Of a stretch of 64,000 bases of DNA, positions 25,846-36,400 are shown piece after piece. The DNA is from Lewinellaceae bacterium (GTDB taxonomy: Bacteria > Bacteroidota > Bacteroidia > Chitinophagales > Saprospiraceae). The DNA lies in contig JAHELJ010000005.1 of assembly GCA_024644235.1 (NCBI GenBank), forward strand, positions 46,134 through 110,133. The letters run 5' to 3'. Every line of letters begins with the position of its first letter. Positions within the stretch are counted from its first letter, which is position 1. Position numbers and translations under genes: made by a program. The notes under the pieces were generated by a model. That model searched no databases and was not told where the DNA came from. It saw only the letters and a program-made list of their open reading frames with translations.

Positions 25846-28665
25846 CTAGCGAGTCAGATACATACTTCTCCGCTTATCCATCTCACGAAAGAAGGGATCG
25901 TTCAAATCTTCAATAAAGCGGATAGCTTCTCCTGTGCTCTTCATCTCCGGGCCCAACGCTTTATCTACGTTTGGGAATTTATCAAAAGAAAATACAGGTA
26001 CTTTAATGGCGTAACCAGACAAGTTCTTCTGAATGTCAAAATCTGAGAGCTTTTTGGACCCAATCATGATTTGAGTTGCAATATTTAGATATGGCACCTG
26101 ATATGCCTTGGCTATGAACGGCGTGGTTCTAGAAGCTCTAGGATTGGCTTCAATGACGTAGACTTTATCGTCCTTGATTGCAAATTGAATGTTGATGAGT
26201 CCAACAGTCTTCAGTGCCATGGCCAGGCGTCGTGTATATTCGATCATTGTATCCACTGCCGTCTTCGAAAGACTGTATGTAGGAAGAACCGCCGAGCTGT
26301 CGCCCGAGTGTATTCCGGCGGGCTCGATATGCTCCATGATCCCCATGATGTGCACATCGGTTCCGTCACAGATTGCGTCGATCTCAGCTTCCTTGGCGCG
26401 GTCTAGGAATTGATCAATTAGTACTTTGTGGTCAGGAAGATGCTTGAAAATTCCCAATACGGAATGCTCCAATTCACCATCATTGATCACGATTCTCATC
26501 CGTTGACCACCCAAAACATACGATGGACGTACTAATACAGGATAGGTTACTTCATTGGCTATGCGTAGGGCTTCATCAGCATCGGTGGCAACACCATATC
26601 TCGGATAAGGAATCCCCAAATCTTTAAGAAGATCAGAAAATCGGCCCCGGTCTTCAGCCAGGTCCATTGAATTGTAGGATGTGCCAAAAATCTTGATTCC
26701 TTTTTCATGAAACTTTGCCGCCAGCTTTAATGCCGTTTGACCGCCAAGCTGCACAATTACACCCTCTGGTTTCTCCAGATTGAGTATTTCCTCAATGTGC
26801 TCCCAGAAAATCGGTTCGAAGTACAATTTGTCCGCTATGTCAAAGTCGGTAGAAACGGTTTCTGGATTGCAGTTGATCATGATGGCTTCATACCCAGCTT
26901 CCTTGATAGCAAGCACTCCGTGTACACAACAATAGTCAAACTCAATCCCCTGACCGATACGGTTGGGGCCCGAACCCAGAACTATGATTTTCTTCTTATC
27001 CGAAGGAATACTTTCGTTTTCGTTATCAAAAGTGGAATAGAAGTACGGTGTGGCCGCCTCAAATTCTGCAGCACAGGTGTCTACCATCTTGTAAGTGCGC
27101 TTGATCCCAAGCTTTAATCGCTGCTTTGTGACCTCTTCTTCCTTTATTCGCATCAGCCAGGCAATCTGTGCATCAGAGTAGCCCACTTCCTTTAAGTCGC
27201 GGAAAAAGTCAAGTGGTATATCTTCAGCCACATTGTAGCGCTGCTGAAGTACCTGTTCCATGTCTACCAGACGCTTGATCTGCTTGATAAACCATGGATC
27301 TATCTGAGTAAGTTTCTGGATGGACTTTCTGGGCACACCAAGCCTTAATGCATCTTTGACGCGATAAATGCGATCATCACTCACCTTTTCCAGTCGCTCA
27401 AGGATATCCTGGGTCCGGATCCACTCCTTTTTATCTGCACCAAGCCCCATTCGATTGTTTTCCTGCGATTGACAAGCTTTTTGCAGGGCCTCCAGAAAAT
27501 TTCTCCCGATAGCCATCACCTCTCCAACAGATTTCATCTGCAATCCCAATAAGTGGCTGGACCCATAAAATTTATCGAAGTTCCAACGGGGCATCTTTAC
27601 GATAACGTAGTCCAAGGTCGGTTCAAAATATGCAGAGGTGGTCTTGGTAATTTGATTTTTGAGCTCATCCAGAGTATATCCTATGGCCAACTTGGCAGCG
27701 ATCTTAGCAATCGGATAGCCGGTAGCCTTACTGGCTAGGGCTGAAGATCGCGATACTCTTGGATTGATCTCGATGGCTATCAATTTCTCTGTTTCCGGAT
27801 CCAAGGCAAATTGCACATTGCAACCTCCCGCAAAATTTCCCAGGGATCGCATCATCCTGATTGCATCGTTACGCATGCGTTGAAAAGCAGTATCCGACAG
27901 GGTCATCGCTGGTGCTACCGTAATGCTGTCACCCGTATGAATTCCCATAGGATCCATGTTTTCCACAGTACAAATGATGGTAACATTATCATTACTGTCT
28001 CGAAGTAATTCGAGCTCAAATTCTTTCCAACCCAGTACAGCCTTCTCGACCAGGACTTCGTGAGATGGAGATGCATCAAGACCCCTTCTCAGTGCTTCGT
28101 CAAATTCTTTCTCATGCATGACGAAACCACCGCCATGTCCTCCTAGGGTATAGGAGGGACGGATGACAAGGGGAAACCCAATCTCCTGAGCAGCTTCTTT
28201 GCCTTCGAGAAATGAATTAGCAATAAAAGACGGAGCTACGTTCATCCCAATCTCTACCATCAGTTTTCGAAATTTCTCACGGTTCTCCGTGAGTTCGATA
28301 GCATCAAGATCGACTCCGATCAGTTTGACATTAAATTTTTCCCAGATCCCTTGCTCGCCAGCCTCGATGGCTAGATTGAGGGCAGTCTGACCTCCCATAG
28401 TGGGGAGCACGGCATCGATCTGTCTTTCAGTCAAAATATATCGGATACTTTCGACCGTAAGAGGCATCAGATAAATGTGATCAGCTGTCACCGGGTCGGT
28501 CATGATGGTGGCCGGATTCGAGTTGATAAGAGTAACCTCAATACCCTCTTCTCTCAGAGAGCGCGAGGCTTGAGTTCCGGAATAGTCAAATTCGCAGGCC
28601 TGCCCGATAATGATCGGTCCGCTCCCTATAATCAGGACCGATTTAATGGTTGGATCTTTCGGCAT
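25846..28665 (-). CDS. carB: Carbamoyl-phosphate synthase large subunit, without MGS domain
   Basis: Makes carbamoyl phosphate from ammonia (supplied by CarA), bicarbonate and two ATP for pyrimidines and arginine. 939 residues contain both synthetase halves: first ATP-grasp half from IIGSGPIIIGQACEFDYSG, second from VLGSGPNRIGQGIEFDYCC, with VIRPSYTLGGHGGG and VRPSYVLGGQRM. The protein ends right after MDKRRSMYL, where the E. coli enzyme (1073 residues) continues with the regulatory MGS-like domain. Such short CarB is known in Bacteroidota. No carA is adjacent. The upstream region on the minus strand has TATCTTTG at 28694-28701. Confidence 0.95.
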   Translation of the reverse strand: MPKDPTIKSVLIIGSGPIIIGQACEFDYSGTQASRSLREEGIEVTLINSNPATIMTDPVTADHIYLMPLTVESIRYILTERQIDAVLPTMGGQTALNLAIEAGEQGIWEKFNVKLIGVDLDAIELTENREKFRKLMVEIGMNVAPSFIANSFLEGKEAAQEIGFPLVIRPSYTLGGHGGGFVMHEKEFDEALRRGLDASPSHEVLVEKAVLGWKEFELELLRDSNDNVTIICTVENMDPMGIHTGDSITVAPAMTLSDTAFQRMRNDAIRMMRSLGNFAGGCNVQFALDPETEKLIAIEINPRVSRSSALASKATGYPIAKIAAKLAIGYTLDELKNQITKTTSAYFEPTLDYVIVKMPRWNFDKFYGSSHLLGLQMKSVGEVMAIGRNFLEALQKACQSQENNRMGLGADKKEWIRTQDILERLEKVSDDRIYRVKDALRLGVPRKSIQKLTQIDPWFIKQIKRLVDMEQVLQQRYNVAEDIPLDFFRDLKEVGYSDAQIAWLMRIKEEEVTKQRLKLGIKRTYKMVDTCAAEFEAATPYFYSTFDNENESIPSDKKKIIVLGSGPNRIGQGIEFDYCCVHGVLAIKEAGYEAIMINCNPETVSTDFDIADKLYFEPIFWEHIEEILNLEKPEGVIVQLGGQTALKLAAKFHEKGIKIFGTSYNSMDLAEDRGRFSDLLKDLGIPYPRYGVATDADEALRIANEVTYPVLVRPSYVLGGQRMRIVINDGELEHSVLGIFKHLPDHKVLIDQFLDRAKEAEIDAICDGTDVHIMGIMEHIEPAGIHSGDSSAVLPTYSLSKTAVDTMIEYTRRLAMALKTVGLINIQFAIKDDKVYVIEANPRASRTTPFIAKAYQVPYLNIATQIMIGSKKLSDFDIQKNLSGYAIKVPVFSFDKFPNVDKALGPEMKSTGEAIRFIEDLNDPFFREMDKRRSMYLTR

Positions 28666-28693
28666 TTGTAGTAAGTAAGTTCAGGTTGCGCGC

Positions 28694-28701
28694 AAAGATA
28701 T
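28694..28701 (-). promoter_or_regulatory. Putative -7 element of carB
   Basis: On the minus strand the sequence reads TATCTTTG, an exact TAnnTTTG match, 28 nt before the carB start. No clear -33 TTTG is seen at the standard spacing. Confidence 0.35.
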
Positions 28702-28768
28702 GGATTTGTTTTAAGCAGACCCTAACCACTTATTGCCATTATATTTATGCATTAGGGATTGATGCAAA

Positions 28769-29737
28769 ATGAGCCATTACCGATATAGAAAAAACGACAA
28801 AGTATTGATCACTGATGACGTGGATCCACTGCTCATTACTGGATTGACTCGGCTGGGCTATCAATGTGATTATCAGCCTGACATTACATTGGAAAATGCT
28901 AAAGAGATAATTGGAACCTATAATGGCATCGTTATCAATACCAAGATCAAAGCATATAAGGATTTTCTTGAGAGTGGAAAAAACCTGCAATTTATTGCCC
29001 GTTTGGGATCCGGCTTGGACATTATCGATTTAGAAGTGGCGCATGGCCTGGGTATCTACGTGCTTTCCGCACCAGAGGGCAATTGTAATGCTGTGGCAGA
29101 GCATGCACTAGGCATGCTTCTTAGTTTGCTAAATAGACTACACCAGGCAGATCGGGAAGTAAAAGCATTTTTGTGGCACCGAGAAAGAAACCGTGGAACG
29201 GAAGTGGATGGCAAAAGTGTCGGTATCATTGGCTTTGGCCACGCCGGGCGGGCCTTTGCTCAAAAGCTAAATGGATTTAATGTCGATCTGCTCGTCCATG
29301 ATCCTTTTATCAATCTGACATCCCTGCTGACAGAAAATCAGCACGAAGCAACACTCGATCAGATACAGGCCAAGTGTCAGATCATAAGCCTGCACGTGTC
29401 GCTCAACCCTACTTCTAGACATTTGATCGATCATAAATTTCTTCAAGCCTGTCAGCAGCGTCCAATCTTGATCAACACCTCTCGAGGTGCAGTCGTTAAA
29501 ACAGCCGACTTAGTGATGGCATTGGACGAAAAGGTCATTTCAGGCGCCTGTCTGGATGTGTTCGAAAATGAAAAACCTGAGACATTTTCTCCCGATGAAA
29601 AAATCATATATTCACAACTATACCAATACGACAATGTGGTCCTTTCACCTCATATAGCTGGATGGACCGTCGAATCAAAAAGGAAAATTGCGGAGGTACT
29701 TTTAAAGAAAATTGAAGGACTTGAAGCAGAGAAGTGA
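28769..29737 (+). CDS. D-isomer specific 2-hydroxyacid dehydrogenase (SerA-like)
   Basis: 322-residue NAD-dependent dehydrogenase, probably 3-phosphoglycerate dehydrogenase or a relative. Contains the N-terminal catalytic segment ITDDVDPLLITGL, the RLGSGLDIIDLEVAHGLGI block, NAD-binding GIIGFGHAGRAFA (GxGxxG), the NTSRGAVVKTADLV block, acidic residue in DVFENEKP and catalytic His in LSPHIAGWT. It lacks the C-terminal ACT domain of allosteric SerA. Divergent from carB; the TonB-receptor gene follows with 82 nt between. Confidence 0.88.
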   Translation: MSHYRYRKNDKVLITDDVDPLLITGLTRLGYQCDYQPDITLENAKEIIGTYNGIVINTKIKAYKDFLESGKNLQFIARLGSGLDIIDLEVAHGLGIYVLSAPEGNCNAVAEHALGMLLSLLNRLHQADREVKAFLWHRERNRGTEVDGKSVGIIGFGHAGRAFAQKLNGFNVDLLVHDPFINLTSLLTENQHEATLDQIQAKCQIISLHVSLNPTSRHLIDHKFLQACQQRPILINTSRGAVVKTADLVMALDEKVISGACLDVFENEKPETFSPDEKIIYSQLYQYDNVVLSPHIAGWTVESKRKIAEVLLKKIEGLEAEK

Positions 29738-29819
29738 TAAAAGATCAGCCACAATTAAAGCACTCATACGTTATAAGAAGGTAAATCTAATCAGTACGAG
29801 AAAAACACCTCAAACTGTA

Positions 29820-32800
29820 ATGAAGATATCCAGGTCAGTCCTCTTCATAATAGCAGCGTTGCTCGTTGCCGGCAGTCTCTCGGCACAAACCAGCTTGCAA
29901 GGGAAGGTGGTGGATTCAGAGACCAAAGAAGCGGTGATCTTTTGCAATGTTGCGATTTACAAGAATGGTGTTTTAATCTACGGAACCGAAACAGATCTCG
30001 ACGGCAACTATTCTTTCTCCAATATCGATCCGGGCACGTATGATCTGGAGGCCAGTTTCGTAGGGTATCAATCTCAGCGAGTCCAGGGAGTTTTAGTTCT
30101 GGCAGGGAAAGTTAACCGGGTAGATGTAGAATTAAGTGCAGGAGTGGTATTGGATGAAGTGGTGGTGGTAGACTATAAGGTACCGCTGATCGAGCAAGAT
30201 AACACCACTTCCGGAGGAGTGGTTACTGCCGAGCAAATCAGAAATCTACCGATCAAGAATATCAATACGCTGGCAGCAACTACCGCCGGTATTTCATCGA
30301 TAGATGGAGAAGCGGTGACGATTCGCGGATCACGCTCCAATGCCACTGATTATTATATTGACGGGGTTAGGGTATTTGGCACATTGCTGCCTCAATCTGA
30401 GATCGATCAATTACAGGTAATCACCGGAGGCATTGAGGCTCGATATGGCGATGTGACAGGCGGGGTGATTTCGATCACAACCAAAGGACCCTCCAATCAA
30501 TTTTCAGGAGGTATTGAATTAGAAACATCCGAATATCTTGATGCCTTTGGATATAATGAAGCTAGCGCATATGCCAGTGGACCCATTCTTCGAAACAAGG
30601 CAGGAGAGTCAATTATAGGCTTTAGGCTGTCGGGAAGATACCTCTACCGTCAGGAAGATGATCCTTCTTCATCGACCATCTTTAAGGTGAAAGACAACTT
30701 GCTAAATGAGATTGAGAACAACCCTATCAGATTCGTGGGTGGTTCGGCTTTTTCAGCAGCTGAATTTCTACACGATTCGGACGTAGAAGCACTGAAAGCG
30801 AGACCAAACGAAGACAACAACTCGCTGGATATCACTGCCAAGATAGATGCCAGGCTGAGGAAAAACATGGATCTTAGCCTTTCAGGCTCCTACCGGGACA
30901 TTGAAAACCAATTTGCTCCTTCTTCAGCCTGGATCCTCCTAAACAATGAAAATAATCCCATTGCTTATGACAGTCGCGGGCGAATAAATTTTCGATTTCG
31001 ACATCGTCTGGGTAGAGGAACTTCAGAGAATGAAAGAAATACTCGCAATTCCTCTCTCATTCAGAACGCTTCGTATAGCATTCTGGCTGGATATGAAAGA
31101 GCTGACGGTCGCCGAGAGGACTCCAGGCACAGGGATAATATTTTCCGATATGGGCATGTGGGGGATTTTGATTTTGAGTGGATACCGGTCGAGGGAGAAT
31201 CAGTCTATTCCGGAAATATCTTTGGCTTGGCTCATGCGGGATTTCTACAAGTACTTAATGGACCATTCACTGCATCACCATACAATCCTGTGCTGGCAAA
31301 CTATAACAATGAGGTAAACCAGGAGGTCTTTCAGGCTTACAATACATTTAATGGATTTCAATCCGGTTCCTTCACAGGCATCTGGGGTTTTCACAATAAC
31401 GTGGGCGCGGTTTATAACACGTTCAATAAATTTGATTCGGACCGGCTCACCGCAAGCGTATCGACTTCATTTGATCTGGTGCCTGGCGGCTCCGACAAGG
31501 GTAGGCATTCCATTGAGATTGGAGCCATCCATGAACAAAGCTTTAATCGGTTTTGGGGGGTGAGTCCATTTCAATTGTGGCAAGTGGCTAGGCTGCAGGC
31601 GAACCGGCACATTATCGGAGTTGACACTACTAAAGTTGTCGGCTCCTTTGAAGGTGTGGTGGTGCCAGACCTTACCTTTGAGGAGTTTGAAAAATTGATC
31701 GTGGAAGACGATGATCGAACTTTCTACAGAGCGATTAGAGATCAACAAGGCTTGTCTCTATTTGATTACGTCAATGTCGACGGAATCCATCCCGACGACC
31801 TCCGGCTGGATATGTTTTCTCCTTTGGAATTGACCGATCAGCGTATCGTTAGTTATTATGGTTACGATTATCTGGGCAACCGCGTCAGCAATGATATTGA
31901 ATTCGATGACTTTTTTACCGGTCGCGGACCAGATGGTAAGCGCAACTTCCTGATCGGACCATCAAAACCCATCTATCAGGCGGCATATATTCAAGATAAG
32001 TTTTCTTTCAAGGATATCATCTTCCGGGTAGGTCTTCGAGTAGACAGGTATGACGCAAATACCAAAGTGCTACGTGATCCCTTTTCCTTGTATGAAGTAA
32101 TGAATGCCGCTACATTCTATGATCGATTTGGTGGAGAGAGACCGAGCAATATTGCTGACGATTTCAAAGTGTATGTCACAGACGAAAACTCCATCGAAGT
32201 GAGAGCTTTTCGACAAGATGATCAGTGGTATTTTGCAAATGGCACTCCTGCTAATGATGGCAATATAATTTTCGGTGGAGAGATTGTATATCCAAGATAT
32301 TACGACGAAAGAGTAAATGACATAAAAAGCGAAGATTTTGATCCCAACCAATCCTTTCGTGATTACGAAGCACAGATCAATTGGATGCCACGATTGGCTG
32401 TTTCATTTCCGATTTCCGATATCGCCAACTTTTTCGCGCACTATGATGTATTAGTTCAAAGGCCTCCGTCCAACACGATTTCCACGCCACTGACCTGGTT
32501 CTATTTTGAAGACGATCGATTTACCGCAAATAATCCGCTGAATAATTCCAACTTGCGTCCTGAGCGCACCATCGATTACGAGGTGGGTTTTCAACAGAAA
32601 CTTTCCAACTCTTCTGCGCTGAAGATTAATGCCTACTACAAAGAACTGAGAGATATGCTTCAGCAGCAGACCTTTCTCTTCCTTCCCTCTCCCATAGGCA
32701 ATTATGTCACGTTTGGCAACCAGGATTTTGGCACTGTAAAAGGGTTTTCTTTTCAGTACGACCTGAGAAGAACTGGCAATACAACCATGCAAGCCAATTA

Positions 32801-33458
32801 TACGCTGCAATTTGCAGATGGAACGGGATCGGATGTAAATTCGCAGCGTGGTCTCACTACGAGAGGCAATCTCCGAACCTTGTTTCCACTGGATCGCGAT
32901 GAGCGACATGCAGTGAAGCTAACCCTGGATTACCGTTATGGCTCTGGCCGCACCTATAACGGACCGCGACTATTTGATAAAGATATTCTATCCGATTTCG
33001 GGGTAAATATTCAGTCATTCATGGTTTCAGGCAGGCCGTATACCCGAAGGTTGCGTGCGGAACCTTTTGGAGGAAGTGGTTTTCTGGGATCAATCAATGG
33101 TGCCCGTAAACCCTGGACGTTTACCGTGGATATGCGAGTGGACAAGAACTTCCGTATTCCCACCACCAACCAAGAAAAACCCCTGTTTGTCAACATTTCC
33201 CTAAGAGTACTCAATTTGTTAAATACCAAGAATGTACGAAACGTGTATTCAGTTTCGGGGTCCCCCTACGATTCAGGTTTTTTATTGTCACCTGATGGGC
33301 AGGCTACTTTAGCTAATGTACGTTCAACAGGAGAGATCATTCTGGAAGCCGGGCGTGACGAACAGGCATATATTGATGCATATAATTGGCTAATAGAAAG
33401 TCCTTTTAACTTTTATTCACCCAGGCAGATTTTCCTGGGGGCAAGAGTTGATTTCTAA
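29820..33458 (+). CDS. TonB-dependent receptor with carboxypeptidase-regulatory-like domain
   Basis: 1212-residue outer-membrane receptor. Signal peptide MKISRSVLFIIAALLVAGSLSA; a CarboxypepD_reg-like domain at about 25-105 (LQGKVVDSETKEAVIFCNV, DLDGNYSFSNIDPGTYDLEA); a plug domain (IRNLPIKNINTLAATTAGI, VTIRGSRSNATDYYIDGVRV, GGIEARYGDVTGGVISI) and a large 22-strand-type barrel ending in FLGARVDF. The start at 29820 puts the signal peptide first; the frame is open 36 codons further up. No SusD gene follows; instead a giant secreted protein and a PorV-like barrel do, 14 and 0 nt apart, so this is not a classic SusCD importer. Confidence 0.93.
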   Translation: MKISRSVLFIIAALLVAGSLSAQTSLQGKVVDSETKEAVIFCNVAIYKNGVLIYGTETDLDGNYSFSNIDPGTYDLEASFVGYQSQRVQGVLVLAGKVNRVDVELSAGVVLDEVVVVDYKVPLIEQDNTTSGGVVTAEQIRNLPIKNINTLAATTAGISSIDGEAVTIRGSRSNATDYYIDGVRVFGTLLPQSEIDQLQVITGGIEARYGDVTGGVISITTKGPSNQFSGGIELETSEYLDAFGYNEASAYASGPILRNKAGESIIGFRLSGRYLYRQEDDPSSSTIFKVKDNLLNEIENNPIRFVGGSAFSAAEFLHDSDVEALKARPNEDNNSLDITAKIDARLRKNMDLSLSGSYRDIENQFAPSSAWILLNNENNPIAYDSRGRINFRFRHRLGRGTSENERNTRNSSLIQNASYSILAGYERADGRREDSRHRDNIFRYGHVGDFDFEWIPVEGESVYSGNIFGLAHAGFLQVLNGPFTASPYNPVLANYNNEVNQEVFQAYNTFNGFQSGSFTGIWGFHNNVGAVYNTFNKFDSDRLTASVSTSFDLVPGGSDKGRHSIEIGAIHEQSFNRFWGVSPFQLWQVARLQANRHIIGVDTTKVVGSFEGVVVPDLTFEEFEKLIVEDDDRTFYRAIRDQQGLSLFDYVNVDGIHPDDLRLDMFSPLELTDQRIVSYYGYDYLGNRVSNDIEFDDFFTGRGPDGKRNFLIGPSKPIYQAAYIQDKFSFKDIIFRVGLRVDRYDANTKVLRDPFSLYEVMNAATFYDRFGGERPSNIADDFKVYVTDENSIEVRAFRQDDQWYFANGTPANDGNIIFGGEIVYPRYYDERVNDIKSEDFDPNQSFRDYEAQINWMPRLAVSFPISDIANFFAHYDVLVQRPPSNTISTPLTWFYFEDDRFTANNPLNNSNLRPERTIDYEVGFQQKLSNSSALKINAYYKELRDMLQQQTFLFLPSPIGNYVTFGNQDFGTVKGFSFQYDLRRTGNTTMQANYTLQFADGTGSDVNSQRGLTTRGNLRTLFPLDRDERHAVKLTLDYRYGSGRTYNGPRLFDKDILSDFGVNIQSFMVSGRPYTRRLRAEPFGGSGFLGSINGARKPWTFTVDMRVDKNFRIPTTNQEKPLFVNISLRVLNLLNTKNVRNVYSVSGSPYDSGFLLSPDGQATLANVRSTGEIILEAGRDEQAYIDAYNWLIESPFNFYSPRQIFLGARVDF

Positions 33459-33472
33459 ATTTGAGTGCAACG

Positions 33473-36400
33473 ATGCGTAGCATATTGAGACATATCCTCC
33501 TATTCGCATTGACCCTGTCCACCACGGTAGTGCTTGCCAAATATCCTGATTATATCAAGGATCCTCAACACCGCAAGAAGGTCACGGAAGATCTAAAATT
33601 TGGTTCGCGTGCTGACTGTGCTGCATCACGGTCAGAGACCGATATGAGTATCAACAATGTGAGGGCTAGACTACTGGGTGGTGGCGATGTGTGGTGGGAT
33701 CTTTCCGTAGGCCGATATGTAGTACCGAAAGTTGATCCGGCCTCCGGGTTGGATGAGGTTTCTTCCATATTCGCAGGAGCTGTGTGGCTGGGTGGATTTG
33801 ATCCGGTTGGAAATTTGAAACTAGCGGCTCAGACTTACCGGCAACCAAATGCAAATGACTTTTGGCCAGGTCCTTTGGATCCAATCACAGGGACAGTAGA
33901 GAGGGACACCTGTGCACAATGGGATAAGCACTTTCGGGTATTAGGCGACAACATCCGGAGGTTCTTACGCGACTACAACGAAGCATTGGCAGAGGAGCGT
34001 GTACTTGAGAGAGATGAAGTACCTGAAGATGTGCTAGGGTGGCCTGCCCGGGGAAATCCTTTTTTCAGTGACATTCATGGATTCGAACTACCCAACACCT
34101 CGCAAGGATTGGCTGGCTTTTGGGACAACGATGGTGATTTCAATTATAATCCTCTTGCCGGCGACTATCCCATCATAGAAATTCGGGGTTGCCCATTGCC
34201 TCAATATCCTGATGAAATGATATTCTGGATCTATAATGATGCCGGTGGAATCCACACCCAGACTCAGGGCAACCCTATTCAGATGGAGGTGCAGGTGCAA
34301 GCTTTTGCCTATGCGACCAACGACGAAATCAATGACATGACCTTTCAGCGGTACAAGCTGATCAACCGTGCCACTCAAAGCATTGACTCTACTTACTTTG
34401 CCATGTGGGTTGATCCGGACTTGGGCTGTCATGAAGATGACTACATTGGCTGTGATACGGCACGTAGCCTTGCATATGTATACAATGAGGATCCCGTGGA
34501 TGGAATCACCGGATGCGACTGTGAGGGCACACCTACCTATTGTGAAGATGTGCCTATGTTGGGAGTTGACTATTTCCGCGGACCTCTAGATGAGTTTGGG
34601 GAGGAAATAGGAATGTCGTCCTTCACTTACTATAATAACGCTGCCGTTGGCCAGTGGCCCGCTGCCCAGACCGATCCAGATGTTGCTCAGGAATATTACA
34701 ACTACATGTCTGGGTCCTGGAAAAACGGGACCCCATTCTCGGCCGGAGGAAGTGCGTTTAATGTAGGTGGGGCACCCATCCGCTATGCCTTCACGGAAGC
34801 ACCTAACAATCCGCTGGGTTGGTCGATGTGTACGGCAGATCTGCCTTTCGGGGATCGACGCACCGTACAGGCTTCAGGCCCGTTTAGACTAGATCCCGGA
34901 GCGGTAAATGAATTGATCATTGGAGTGGTCTGGGTGCCAGACATTACCGATTATCCCTGCCCAAGTATTGAACCACTGATCTTTGCCGATGAAACTGCTC
35001 AGGCACTATTTGATAATTGTTTTGATATCACCGACGGCCCGGATGCACCGGATCTGGATTTTATTCAATTAGACCGGGAACTCATCGGAGTACTAACCAA
35101 TGATATTGAATCAAACAATTTTCAGGAGAAATATCAGGAACTGGATTTGCGTGCGCCAACGGATATTCCCGAGGAAGATAAGTTATACAGATTTGAGGGA
35201 TATAAAGTTTTCCAAATGGCAGGACCGGAAGTGACCACAGCTGAATTAGAGAATCCGGATAAATCCCGTTTGATCTTTCAGGTAGATGTAAAAAATCGGA
35301 TCAGCCAAATCGTGAACTGGAAGGCAATTCCGCACCCTACCGAACCGGGGAGACTACTTTATGAACCTCAAATAAGAGTAGTGGGCGAGGACGAAGGGAT
35401 ACGTCATACTTTTCAGATCACTGAAGATCAGTTTGCACGTGGTGATCGAACACTGATCAACCATAAGAAGTACTATTTCTCAGTGGTCGCCTATGCCTAC
35501 AATAACTTTGATCCTTTCGACACCCAAAACAATATCGGTCAAAGATCCCCTTACCTGGAAGGACGAAGAAATATCAAAACCTATATCGGCACCCCGAGAC
35601 CGATCGTTTTTGAAAAGCTGAATTCTATGTATGGTGATGGCCCCTCAATTACCAGATTGGATGGAATAGGAGCAGGAAACAATTTTCTCGATATATCTGA
35701 CGAAACAAAAGAGGCGATTCTGCAAGGCTCTTTCAATGGCGAAGTCTTGTATAAAAATGGAGCTGGCCCACTAAATATCATTATTTATAATCCTTTAGAC
35801 ATTGTCGAAGGAGAATTCATTCTTTCGTTTGTAGACGGTGATCCTAACGATGAAGTCGTCGACTCAGATAGCAGGTGGGTATTAGTTGATGTAGATCGAC
35901 CCAACGATACGATCTTCTCAGAAACCACTATCGAGCGTCTAAATGAGCAGATCATCGGCACTTATGGTTTTTCTGTCAACATTGGTCAGACAGGAGAGGC
36001 AGGCGACCTGTCTTCCGAAGCAAACGGACTGATCGGGGCGCGATTCGATTATGAAGATCCCAATAATCCCTGGCTTAGCTTCATCGCCGATGATCAGACA
36101 GGGGTGTTTAATTTTGTGCGAACTGGCCAGGAAGAATCAGATTTTCGATTTGACCCTAACCAAAGCCTCACAACCGGCTTCAATGGTATTATCCCATTCT
36201 TCCTTTCAAACTTCAGATTTGATCCCAATGATATTTACATCTCCCCAGCTTGGATAGATCGCACTGCAGGGATGCAGATTGTGAGAACTAAAGCTACTCT
36301 AAGAAATTTGAATAATGTTGATCTGGTCTTTACTCCTGACAAATCGAAATGGAGTAGATGCGTGGTAGTTGAAACCGCCAGTCCATTTTATTTTAATCAA

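Noticed and set aside
29820..33458. SusC of a polysaccharide utilisation locus
   Set aside because: No SusD-like lipoprotein follows, and the sulfatase and esterase genes are more than 20 kb away.
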